Below are positions 41,991 through 52,370 of a stretch of DNA of 64,000 nt, piece after piece (position 1 is the stretch's first letter; each line of letters opens with the position of its first letter). This DNA comes from Ixodes scapularis (Eukaryota > Arthropoda > Arachnida > Ixodida > Ixodidae): contig NW_024609857.1 in assembly GCF_016920785.2 (NCBI RefSeq), positions 192,523,027 through 192,587,026 on the forward strand, given 5' to 3'. The translations under genes were made by a program, and so were the position numbers. Below the pieces are notes generated by a model. The model did not search any database and was not told the DNA's origin. It saw nothing but the letters and a program-made list of their open reading frames with translations.

Positions 41991-44035
41991 GAGAAAAAAA
42001 AAATAAGCTGACATGTGAGATTATAGAAGCACGCGCCATTGGACAATCGGACTCTGAGTGTGTTAGTGCCCTGTCACTTGCCTTGACGAAAAGGAGTGTA
42101 TTTTTCTACTCAGATCGGAGAACAACGGCGCGTGCTGATGACTCTAGGAACACGTGTAGTCCTCCTCTTGTGTTGTTTCATTTTTTTTTTTTTTTTTTTG
42201 CTTTTGGGCCGGGCAAATTGTGTATTTATACAGGTTGTCAGTGCCAATAAAGCTCAGTTGTAAGTCAGCACTGTGTGTGTCTACCGCCTTCTACTCTGTG
42301 CCTGCGCTGTTTGTTTTCCGCTAGTAAGAAATAGCAAAAAAGAGAAATTAAAATGGCATTATTTTTTTAAGAAAACCCCGCTTAATATGAAAATTTGGAA
42401 ACCAATCATATAACGTAATTTATTTATCTCTATAAACAAACAATAGAACAATATTAACAAATGTTTTATTGTTCGAAAGGCAATCACATGTATTGTTCGT
42501 GGCATTAAATTGGATGTCCTCATCTGAAAACTCTGCTTAGAGAAACATCTTAAGTTTTTGTGCAAACTTGTTTGCAGAGACCCGAGTGGTAATTTTAGGG
42601 ACATTAGATACTACAAATATACAACATAAGACTAAATGCTGTCTTGCTAAAGTGTATGTACATAGATTACACTAATAAAGAAGTATCAAGGATCTGTCGT
42701 TTCTAGTTGGATCAAGTTGGATCGACGACCATTGTCAAAACCTCGTTGTCCTTCCCGGGTGCTTTGGGATTGTATTTCCTTAGCACTAAATATGTCTGGA
42801 CTTTTTATATAAGTCACTGCTTTCCACTAGGCATACGCAAAATCAAATAAAAATATGGGAAATAAAAAAATGAGAATGTACCCGACTGCCTTAATCCTAA
42901 CGGAACCGCTCAGAAGTATACTTTAACCTCGGTATATATAAGAATATCAGCTTGTTCCATGTCATCTATTAGACTGAGACAGTTGTCGTTACAATATCAA
43001 CATTTTAATGGCCCCCAAAAAATACAGATGCCAGATTGATTTTCGAATTTTTTTTTTTTATTTTTGAAACATGCATTTCATTTACACTAGGCATACAGAA
43101 GGAGAGGTAACTAACGCGTTCTTGGCTACTACTTAACAATTTCACATTCCATCACGTTTATAAAAAAAAAAACGAAATTAACGGAAGAAGGCGCGCTGCA
43201 TTCCTATTGAGTCGTAATTGATCCTTTTTGGTTTCACGTATTCCGAAGAAAGTCACGTCATTTGGTTCAATAAGAAAAGTGTTTAGATGAACGAAGCTTC
43301 GATAGGGTTTAGGGTCGCTGGATCTAACGTCATTGAATACCAAAGTATACACGGTTTTCTAACATTTTAATTAAAAAAAAAACAAAAAAACAGCGTGTCC
43401 TATGTTGACGGCAGACGCAAATCGCCTCGGCTGTTTTGATCAACCAAGTGGGTGTCATTTCCCGATTAAAATTATTTTTAAAATCTTACGAACCCCTAAA
43501 TTACCTAACGTATTAACTTAAGAATTTTGCTTCGCCCGAAGTCGAAATATGCTTTCGACGTTGGGCGAAGGATGAACCATGGGCGACGCATTTTGAGATA
43601 ATATGTTTCGAAATACCCGGTATCGTTTATTTTCTCACATGCAAGCTTGCAAATTAAAAAAAAAACTGCTTAAGAAGCCATAAAATATATTCGCTGATTT
43701 TTAAAGAGTCTAATGTACCACACAAACTTGAAAAAAAAAATAATAAAGGGCACCGTACAAAGGAAACAAAAAAAAAAAAACACTCATAAAACGCGTTATA
43801 TTTGACCCTCACTTGGGCGTCAAAAGTTCGGGTCACCATTTCCGTTTTCGGTGCAATTTTAAATCATAATTTTTCTATTTCGAGTACGCCCAAGATAATG
43901 AAGGAGGAAAGTGCTAAAGAAAGATTATTTGGAGAACCATTCTCTTGTTTTACTTTGCATACTGAAAGTATGGCCTGTCAACTGTTTTACAACGGCAGCT
44001 GTTACGGACCCGTCCCCCCGGTTTCGTGACGGCGT

Positions 44036-44395
44036 GAGCGTAAACGAATTTAGTTTGGCCGCAAAATTTAGCGGAAAATTTACATTAGGTGACCTATCCA
44101 CGAAGTGAGTTTCTCCGCTAAATTTAGCGTAACATATTTACGAAACATCACCTATACACAAATTCAGTTTCCCCGCTAAATTTGGCGGAAAATTTGATGA
44201 CACGTGATCAGACGTCACGGGCCCTACAGACAAAATTCAGGTTTCCCACTAAATGTAGCGGAAAAAATTATGCCACGCGACCTGTGTACCACTTCAGTTT
44301 CCCCGCTAAATTTAGAGGACTAATTGACGTCACGTGGCCTATGCACCTATTCAGTTTCCCGCTAAATTAGGCGGAAAAATTTGGAGACGGCGTAA
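44036..44395. repeat. Palindromic minisatellite (TTTAGCGGG family), copy 2
   Basis: About five to six units with CCGCTAAATTTAGCGG and GACGTCACGTGGCC-like spacers. The same family as 19376-19765. Confidence 0.75.
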
Positions 44396-45253
44396 ACGTA
44401 AATGACAATAAACAAAAAAAAAAAAAGCGACCACTATCTAAACTCATCACACCGTATAATCGTCCCCCAGATATTTCTGTTTTTGTTTTAACTCAACACT
44501 GCAACGTGGATGACTGTTTTACTCATTATTCGTTTATTGTCGTTTTTATTAAAGTTTGACATAATTTCGTTGAATTATCGTTGTATACGTTAGCATTTAT
44601 ATTTCTGCCGGCTTTATATTGTGTATTTCTTGTTCAGATATATTGAAGTGCTTCAAAGAAAGATCTTCGCAATCCGGAATAGCTCTTAAAATAAAGCAAA
44701 ATGATAACAAATAATATTTTAAAAAGCTAGTAGACTGGAAAAAGAAGATAAACACAACACGGAATTGCGCGTTTGGTACTTTTTCTTGCTTCACTAGCCT
44801 CCGATGGATAGTTCCGGAACAGTTACAGCTTAGCTTTAACTAAAGCGTTAATTTTCAATGGCTACCCGACCGAAACGGCTGGACTCTTCATTATTTTTAT
44901 TGCAAATAAAATGCAACAAGGAAACACATTTGTCGCTAAAAAAGAGAAAAAAAAATGAAACCCGCAGATAAATGTGAATTGTGACTGATGTACCGTTTTT
45001 CAGCCTCGTGAGCCAGTTTTCCTCTTTGTGAGCTTGTCGTGTTTTTTAACGCTTATTTGTGAAATGTTTTTATTGGTCTTCATAACTAGCTTGGTCCTAG
45101 CTGTTAGCGCTTGGTACTCACTTGGTACTTACAATTAGCTGAGATACAAAATGAAATCTCACAAGTTGTGTCTCTGAGACATGGACCACACCTTTGAGTT
45201 TCTAGGCTTTGACATTCGTATAAACTTGTAAGACTGCTGTCTCATATCACACA
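44396..45253. other. Upstream region or intron of the sulfotransferase; no other feature
   Basis: AT-rich and without coding motifs. It probably contains the intron that ends at 45273, since a splice acceptor is visible there. Confidence 0.45.
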
Positions 45254-45254
45254 A

Positions 45255-45273
45255 ATTTTTCTTCTTTCCGCAG
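45255..45273 (+). promoter_or_regulatory. 3' splice site before the sulfotransferase coding exon
   Basis: A pyrimidine tract TTTTTCTTCTTTCCGCAG ends in AG at 45273, 13 bases before the ATG at 45287. This implies a non-coding upstream exon. Confidence 0.65.
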
Positions 45274-45286
45274 GAGACTGAAGATA

Positions 45287-46234
45287 ATGGGAGACCCTAA
45301 CGTACGCCCTCGATACCTGGACTTCGATGGCTACCGCTTGTCGACTGCCTTTGATGGCGATCTGCTCAAGTCTGCTCTCAACTACAAGCCGACTCCTGAG
45401 GACGTGTTCATTGTGACGTACCCCAAATGCGGAACCACGTGGGTTCAGCACATCGTGTACCTCATTTTCAGCAGGGGAGAGAAACCCAAGAGCGGTCTAG
45501 ATTTTCTCAAGAACAGTCCCTTCATCGAAATGCTGGGGGCCGATTCTGCCCACACCATGAACCGACCGGGAGCTATCAAGTCCCACCTGCCTTTTTCGAT
45601 GATACCCTACTCGAAGGATGCCAAGTACATATATATCTGCCGCAATCCAAAAGACTGCGTCACATCCTTTTATCACCACACGAAAGGTTTCTCGGGCTAT
45701 GAGTTCACCAACGGAACATTCGAAGTGTTCTTTGATCTTTTCTGCAACGGGGAGACCGATTTTGGAGACTACTTCGAGCATATTCTCTCCTGGTACGAGC
45801 ATCGCAATGATCCTAACGTTCTCTTCTTGCACTACGAGGATATTAAGAAGGACCCACGCACAGAGGTGCTGAAGATCGCTAAGTTTATAGGTGAGAATTA
45901 CTACCATGAATTGCTGGACGACACAGCGTACCTCGAGAACGTTCTTAAGCACAGCGATGTGTCTGCCATGAAAGAGTACACCAATGACTCCTTGGGGAAG
46001 TTCTTCACCAACCCACTCAGTGCAGCTGAGGAAGATGTTCCGGAGGGATTGAGGCTATTCCACAAGGTTTCCCAAGAGACACCCAGCGAGGCTAAGCTTG
46101 TTCGCAAGGGAATTGTCGGGGACTACAAAACCCACCTGACGCCGGAGATGAACGACAGGTTAAACTTGATGATTGTGCAGAAGCTACAAGGGACAGAGTT
46201 TTCGGATGTCTGGGAGAAGCACGGTATAATATAA
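45287..46234 (+). CDS. Cytosolic sulfotransferase (SULT family)
   Basis: The 315-residue enzyme, close to the usual SULT length of about 290-310, transfers sulfate from PAPS to a hydroxyl or amine acceptor such as a phenol, steroid or catecholamine. It shows the 5'-phosphosulfate loop TYPKCGTTW (44-52, with Lys47), the catalytic His100 in KSHLPF, and the 3'-phosphate residues Arg119 and Ser127 in CRNPKDCVTSFYHH. The C-terminal signature RKGIVGDYKTH starts at 273. There is no signal peptide or membrane segment, so it is soluble. The whole protein sits in one exon, with a splice acceptor 13 bases upstream and ATTAAA at 46457. It is intact, with a codon use and motif set unlike the surrounding repeats. 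The acceptor substrate cannot be read from the sequence. A retrocopy is possible, but the acceptor argues for a normal gene. Confidence 0.95.
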   Translation: MGDPNVRPRYLDFDGYRLSTAFDGDLLKSALNYKPTPEDVFIVTYPKCGTTWVQHIVYLIFSRGEKPKSGLDFLKNSPFIEMLGADSAHTMNRPGAIKSHLPFSMIPYSKDAKYIYICRNPKDCVTSFYHHTKGFSGYEFTNGTFEVFFDLFCNGETDFGDYFEHILSWYEHRNDPNVLFLHYEDIKKDPRTEVLKIAKFIGENYYHELLDDTAYLENVLKHSDVSAMKEYTNDSLGKFFTNPLSAAEEDVPEGLRLFHKVSQETPSEAKLVRKGIVGDYKTHLTPEMNDRLNLMIVQKLQGTEFSDVWEKHGII

Positions 46235-46456
46235 AGCTTTGTTTATTAGGCTCGCGTCACCAGCGGAGATTACAACGGTGAACGTCGCTATCCAGTTTAC
46301 TCCTATACATTATGCATTTGCTTATGGTGTATGCTTGCAATCAAGCTACAGCCTTCTCATTCCTAAGGCACACGGGACCAAGCAAGGCAAGAACACAGTG
46401 CTGTACGCTTGCCAGACCACTCTAAGCATCTTCTTTGTATGGTGATATTTTAACAA

Positions 46457-46462
46457 ATTAAA
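46457..46462 (+). terminator. Polyadenylation signal ATTAAA
   Basis: ATTAAA lies 223 bases after the sulfotransferase stop codon and is the most plausible signal for its transcript. Confidence 0.5.
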
Positions 46463-46469
46463 GCTGCAT

Positions 46470-47265
46470 ATATATTTATTCGCAAGTATCTGATTATACG
46501 TCATTATATAATCATGTACTCACCATTAGACACACCAATACAAGACAGCAATTCTTACTGAAGCAACCTACAAGTAAAAAGACCATTGCAGCAACATGTC
46601 AAAACGGAAGCGATCGTGGACTGATCATGAATTCTTCAAGATATGTTTGGAGACATACATCTAGAGGGAAAGGAAAAGCTATTTGATCTAAAGAAAACTG
46701 GTCGGAGGAGGCGTAGGTTTTAGGTTTGCAGGTGTCTAAAATCAGTGCAAAAATAAAACTGACCCAAAGATAAAGAATATCGGAATGACACAGTTTTGAG
46801 CGGAATGTTTTAAAAATTGTCATCAAAGTACTTGAGAGCCTCCTTAATGCGGCCTGTGCATGTGAGTTATGGGGTCCAGGGGCCATATTATAGGGGCCTA
46901 ATTGTCACTACGAGCCGGATAATTAACTACACGTTGTAATTTAACACATTACATGGTGTAAAAAGTATATGGTTCCCATTAAAAAGGTGATTGGCGTAAA
47001 TAAAAAACAATGAATGATTACATTAAAAAAGCGGTATGAAGTACTTATTCAAGGTCTTTTCAGATACAGCAGATTGGGACTCCAAATATTGCCTACCTTG
47101 GAACAAAATTCCGAGGTCACCTAGGCACGTCTTATGAATTGTGAATGCGAAAGCACGAACGTCGTTCTTCCACTCCCTTAGTTCGTCTGCGGTGTACAGG
47201 TGGGGACGGCCACGTTTCGCTACTACCGAGATTGCGGCCCCCGACAAGCAAAAGCAGCCGTCGCC
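46470..47265. other. No recognisable gene
   Basis: Short open stretches only. Nothing recognised. Confidence 0.4.
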
Positions 47266-47522
47266 CCCTCCCCCCCCTCTCTCTCTCTCCCCTCCGGCAA
47301 CGCCTGGCACGAGAGCGGTGGCCGAGCGCGCGCACTCGTGAAGCGGCCGCAGCGTAACCCTCCCCCCTCCCCCTCTCCTCCGGCAACGCCTGACGCGAGA
47401 CCGGTGGTCGAACGCGCGCTCTCGTCAAGCGGACTTAGCATACACCACCCCCTCTCCCTCCTCTGGCAACACCTGACACGAGAGCGGCGGCCGAGCGCGC
47501 GCTCTCGTGAAGCGGCCGCCAA
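47266..47522. repeat. Three-unit GC-rich tandem repeat
   Basis: Three copies of about 75-95 bp, each with a CT-rich run and then CGGCAACGCCTG, CGAGAGCGGTGGCCGAGCG and CGCTCTCGTGAAGCGG. Open frames here follow from base composition. Confidence 0.8.
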
Positions 47523-47639
47523 TAGCTATCTAGGAGCCGTTCCGCTCAGCCAATAAGAGACTGGGCATTCCTTTCCCGTTTTTTCGTGGTTACTCACGCC
47601 GCCGGCTCCGGTTCATCGGAAGTCAGAGCGCGTGGGAAC

Positions 47640-49821
47640 TAGGGATGCCGCGAACTTTTTTCGAATCGAAGTTTCGATGATCGAATCAAGCGGTTCGAAA
47701 GGTTCGAAAGATTTCGATTTTTCGAATTGTTTATATCGTAAAATTCGACGGAGGTCGAATTTTCGAACTTGTTAAGCTAAGAAGTTCGACGATTTTCGAA
47801 CCGTCGAACTTATTACGCTAAAAAATTCGATCTTTTTCGAACTTTCGAACTTATTGAGCTGCAAGGTTCGATGCTTGTCGAACTTTCGACCATGACTGAC
47901 CAAAAAATTCGATGAATTTCGAAATTTCGAACTTATTTATCAAGAGGATCGAAAAGTTTCGACCTTTCGAATTCTGAAAAGTCAGAAGTTCGACGAACTT
48001 CGACCTTTTAGGGTTAAAGTTCGACGTCCGTCGAACTTCGAAAGACCGGCGGACGGTTTCATTTAATTTCAAGTAGTGGGGTACATTCGTAATTTTTTTT
48101 TCTCGAACTTTTATGCGCGGTGCTGCGTTCCTTACGAAAGACAATGTCATTTATTTCAATGTTCTGGTATGCTTAGGTTTAAAGAAATAAACCCCCGAAG
48201 GGGCGAGGACGGACGACGGTTTTTGACGATTATCGTTTGTGCCAGATTTGAAGCACGCTGCAGCCGGAGCTATTTATGGTAGATATGTTATACTTTTTTT
48301 AAGAATGATCTATGTATAGCCTAGGTAAGTGCCGTCTTAAGATGTGATTATTGTTATTCAACGTGAGTTTCGAAGAAATGTCCAAACATGTATCTGCATG
48401 CAATTATGACCTAAACTTGATATTTATTTTCGTCTAGGTTGTTTGAGGTATCGCATTTAAATTAACACCACAGACAGTACATATCATTGCCATCTGCAGA
48501 ATACAAAATAATATATTTATTGTTTTTTCACGTTAAGGAATAAATTAACTCATGGCAGAAGATTTGTAGTTGTGTTCAAGTTCAGCACGTCATTTAAAAA
48601 AACGTTGTTGTTTTTTTTCGCTTCACGTTTTTGGGACGTGTTTCTTTTAGCCTGTACACATTTTGGTAAAAGAAACTTGTTTCGAAGTTCTGAACCTCTG
48701 AATATGCAAGAATAGAACACTTCCGACGAATTCTTGATAGTTTTTTTTTTCTCCTGCTTTTTATTCCCGCATTTATTCTTTTTTTTTTTTTTTTTCTTTT
48801 GTTACTATCGGCACAGGTGTTTAGGTCGAAAAGACAGCTTTGAACTTCCGAACCACTAAGCATGTGACGTGCAGTGCCTTCTGACAACGAGTTTCTAACA
48901 ATGACCATCTACGCAACCTTTTATGCAGTGAAGAGCGACAGTAGCTATATATATGCATAAATAATTTCAGATTAAAATAAGCACCGGATCGGATTACTAC
49001 CAGCGTGCAAGGGGTGGCGAGCTAGTTTGCCAGGTCGCTTCAAGGTTTTTCTGAGCCTCAACCTCCTGCTCGCCCCTGGCCGTTTCGAACTGGATGAGTC
49101 TCGTAAAACAGTGTGTTCGTGCAATCACTACTGCGTGATAAAGACCCCCCCCCCGGGGCTGGCGGTCACAATTCTGCACTGGCAAATATTCTAGCACGTC
49201 CGGGACACTCGTCGTCTCATTTCATTGCCTGACCAACTTCGCGGAATCCAGATATCACACCCTAACTTTTCTAAACTTGATTTTGTGAAAACCAGTGAGT
49301 CGTGAAAACGTTATTTGAAACTGAAACTGTAGAAAAGCTTGAAAATCGGACTTCGAACTTTGAAAACTTGGATAAGAAAGTAATTCAAAATCTTCGAAGT
49401 TTTTTTTTTTTTTTTTTTTCTTTTTTTTTAATTTAGCGTTAAAAGAGAATCGAAACCTTCGACCTTTTCGAACTTTATGCAAAAGAAAATTCGAAATCTT
49501 CGAATTGTTTGAACTTCATGTCTATAAAAATTCGAAGCGTTCGAAGTTTTCGATTTTTTTTACAAAGAATTTCGAAATCTTCGATTTATCGAACCTGAAG
49601 TAAAAAAATAATCGAAATATTCGAATTCGAAATTTTAGAAACCGTGAAAGCTTCGAAATTTTCGAATTCGAAACTCCGCTGTGGACAAAAGTTGCGAATT
49701 TTTTTAAATCAAACCTCGGTCGGTACGAAAATATCGAAATTTTTCGAAATCGAACCTCAGTTCGCTTCGCAAATATCGAAACCTTTCGAAATCGAACCTA
49801 GGGTGGTTCGCGACATCCCTA
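47640..49821. mobile_element. hAT-type nonautonomous element with TTCGAA arrays, 2182 bp
   Basis: Terminal repeats TAGGGATGCCGCGAAC and TAGGGATGTCGCGAAC (right, reverse complement) differ at one position. Exact 8-bp duplications GTGGGAAC lie at 47632-47639 and 49822-49829. Both subterminal zones (about 47655-48045 and 49270-49800) consist of TTCGAA-centred repeats. The middle has no recognisable transposase. Confidence 0.92.
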
Positions 49822-49829
49822 GTGGGAAC

Positions 49830-50678
49830 CGCAGTAATGCGCTATACTTACCCCTCGCGCATCGGGCGATAGTGTGTCGTGGCGAAAACGCAGATGATAA
49901 AACCAGCCTGTGTTATGAAGTTATAGTCATAATAACATATATTTTCGATACCTCGAAAATATATGGTTTTATGGCTCTAATGTAAGCTAAATACGAAAAC
50001 AGTTTCAAGAACGAAACAAGTCAAGAGACCTGTATAAATTGATATTTTTGCCCACCCTTCTTAGTGGCAAAGTGGTATACTCAAGTCTGGTACCCTCCGT
50101 AAGCTTAAAAGGCTTCTGGTGCTGAGTTTGATTAATCAGAAAAAACACAGAAAGCAAGAGCATTTGACATTTGAGTGTGGAATACTCTCGTTTTCCTCAC
50201 GTTGTTTATCGTGTCCCGACGGATAGAGAAAACATATCCTCATTAAGAAATGTCGTGATTCCGCTGCATAATCGCAAAGCAAAAGTCGAGCTTTTCCCCC
50301 CCACCGGCAGCTGTGAGTGGCATCCGAGGGAACTACGGCGAGAAGCTTACGTGACCTCGCTCGGATTTAATCTCCAGCATAACGCACGCTAATGTCAGCG
50401 GATTGAAGGAGAGTAAGCGTCCTCCAAAAGAGCATACGGGAAGCTGTACGGCACTCCGAATTACGTCCCTAGGAGGGGGACCAGGTGTAACCCTGAAGAC
50501 TGGGAGTGAGTTGAGGGGTGCCAGAAATGCCAGTATTTGTCTTCTTTTTTTAAACAACAACTAGGACACGCAGGCGAAATCGTTTTTCTGCTTTTAACTT
50601 AAGAAGTGTCAGAGGGCAGCTTCCACAATGTTTTGACCGAAGTCTAGAAATCTTTGCACCCCCCCCCGCCCCCTTTAA
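49830..50678. other. No recognisable gene
   Basis: Nothing recognised apart from a short C-rich run at about 50660. Confidence 0.4.
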
Positions 50679-52366
50679 AGAGACACTAAAAGGGTATTTA
50701 TGCTCGCCGAGGGTTTTAGTTGTACATGACATATGACATCCGAACTACCCAAAACAGAATTTGCGGCTCGAAATTCGGTTTCTTTCCTCCCGAAAGCCGC
50801 AGATTTAAAACTGGCCGGTTTGAGTGGCGCTCACTCTCTTTTCTGTCGTCACGGGCCGTTTTTTAAGGTTTAGACACAACCACCAAATTTAATCAAAGTC
50901 CTGGGTCATCGAAGGCACACACTCAATATTAAAAATAGAAAAAAAATATGAAACCCATTCTGTTGTGGCTTTTAAAAAGCTTCAAATACGCTGATTGAAG
51001 AAAAAAAGTTGCACAGAGAATTGGAAGCATTCTTTGCGTTCCCTATGTAATTCTCAACATGTCGTCGTGACTCGCCGGCTGAACGGCGGTGACGGCGGAC
51101 GACGGGCGAGGGACCTCTACTTCAGAACTGTAATTCGTGGTACCGCCAAATCTGTCTTCCTTAGAAAGAGAAATTTTTCACCGATCAGAACTATTCGGAT
51201 TCATTCCGTGCGACACGTCCGACCACCAAGCCGATTAGCACGGAGACGTCGCCGAGTCGTCGCCACTTTTCGTGGCTGAACATATCGCTCGTCTTACGAA
51301 CACGAATTGGTAAAGGCTTGAAAAACGCGCAAACGTCAAGCACGAAGTGCCTACTTCGAGTTTAATATGCATGCGTACTTCGAGCTCCACGATTCTTGTA
51401 CTTCGAGCTCCATGATAGGAGGCTGCCTTTGCCCAAGGCCACCCACAAGTCTGTTGTTAGGAAGTGGATATTATGCCGGCAAGAGTAGCTTAGTAGAAAG
51501 GTGTCCACTACACATGCAACGGACCCGGGTTCAATCCAAAGAATGGGCAGATTTGTTTTTGTCAAACATTTTGCGTTATTTACAATTTTCGATTTCGCAA
51601 TTATCGGTGAAAAGAACAAATGTGGACGAAACGTCGCTGAACAGAATGGTATGAGACTCCCTTTTTAAAGCCTGCGAACTCAATGTAGTCACTTTCCATT
51701 AAATGCAACGAGCATATAATTCCAGTAGCGTCCGCCTTCCGAGGTGCTCGTAACTGTTCTGCTGCAATATTGCAGCCAGCCATTGGTCCCGATCTTGTTG
51801 ATCTTTCGAAAACTTGTGCAGACTCTGCCGCACAATGCCACTTTTGTGCGCAGAACCTGTGAGGTAGCTCTTCACGCAACATCTTAGGAGCATTCTTTTC
51901 GGAGCCGAACACAGGATTTCACCACGGACACTCACTCCCTACTTATTTCCAGCTCTTCAATGTACAAAGCAATTCACTTTGAGAAGTGCACAACAGCGAG
52001 CGAAATAAACATGACTGCGAAGCGATCGCACGACAAACGGTGGGCGCCACGCCGTCAAAAATGCAGTCTGCTGCGCGCGGACAAAAAAAAAAAAAAAAAA
52101 AAGAATAAGTAAAAAACTGACGGAAAAAGGAGAAGAAAAAGCACGATCGGGTCTAAACACGTGACTTCCGGCACTTTCTCTTCCTCTATATTTATCCGCC
52201 CTCCGTGCGCAGGTTTCGGTTTCGGTTTCGAGCAGTTGCATTTTTTGGCTCTATTAAAAATATATGCGTCTCTGTAGCAAAATATTAAATAGGTAGTCTT
52301 CTCGCACCATATTGTATTGCCTGGCAAAAAAATTAAAAACAATTTTTGGTGGGTGTCAGTGTCGCT
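50679..52366. mobile_element. Possible piggyBac-type nonautonomous element
   Basis: The left end TTAA-AGAGACACTA (TTAA at 50675-50678) and right end reverse complement TTAA-AGCGACACTG (TTAA at 52367-52370) share about nine terminal bases and the TTAA duplication. The inverted repeat is short, so this pairing may be fortuitous. A similar single end, TTAAAGGGATACTGA, is at 59264. Confidence 0.35.
51478..51545 (+). pseudogene. tRNA-like sequence (SINE head or tRNA pseudogene)
   Basis: An A-box-like TAGCTTAGTAG (51486-51496) and a B box GGTTCAATCC (51528-51537) are spaced as in a tRNA. The acceptor stem does not pair, so it is not a functional tRNA. Confidence 0.45.
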
Positions 52367-52370
52367 TTAA

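Larger units (their letters stand above)
39479..42325. mobile_element. Penelope-like composite with inverted halves and captured satellite arrays
   Basis: Flanked by 9-bp duplications AAGAAATAG (39470-39478 and 42326-42334). The outer parts, about 39515-39735 and 42105-42321, are inverted copies starting from AGCGGAAAACAAACAGCG. A further inverted pair carries the GIY-YIG coding end (41330-41510 minus and 41780-41990 plus). Inside the left half are TIR-like AGAGCTGCGCTCTAA junctions at about 39768, 40666, 40788 and 41260. These delimit GC-rich and CRE/CACGTG arrays. Inverted, partial terminal copies are a known trait of Penelope-like elements. Confidence 0.75.
38745..44395. repeat. Right arm of the large inverted repeat, interrupted by a Penelope composite
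   Basis: Inverted, diverged counterpart of 19376-22345, with anchors in the same order and spacing once 39479-42325 is removed (about 2.8 kb against 2.97 kb). No gene is recognisable in the arm itself (38745-39478 and 42326-44395). Confidence 0.6.
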
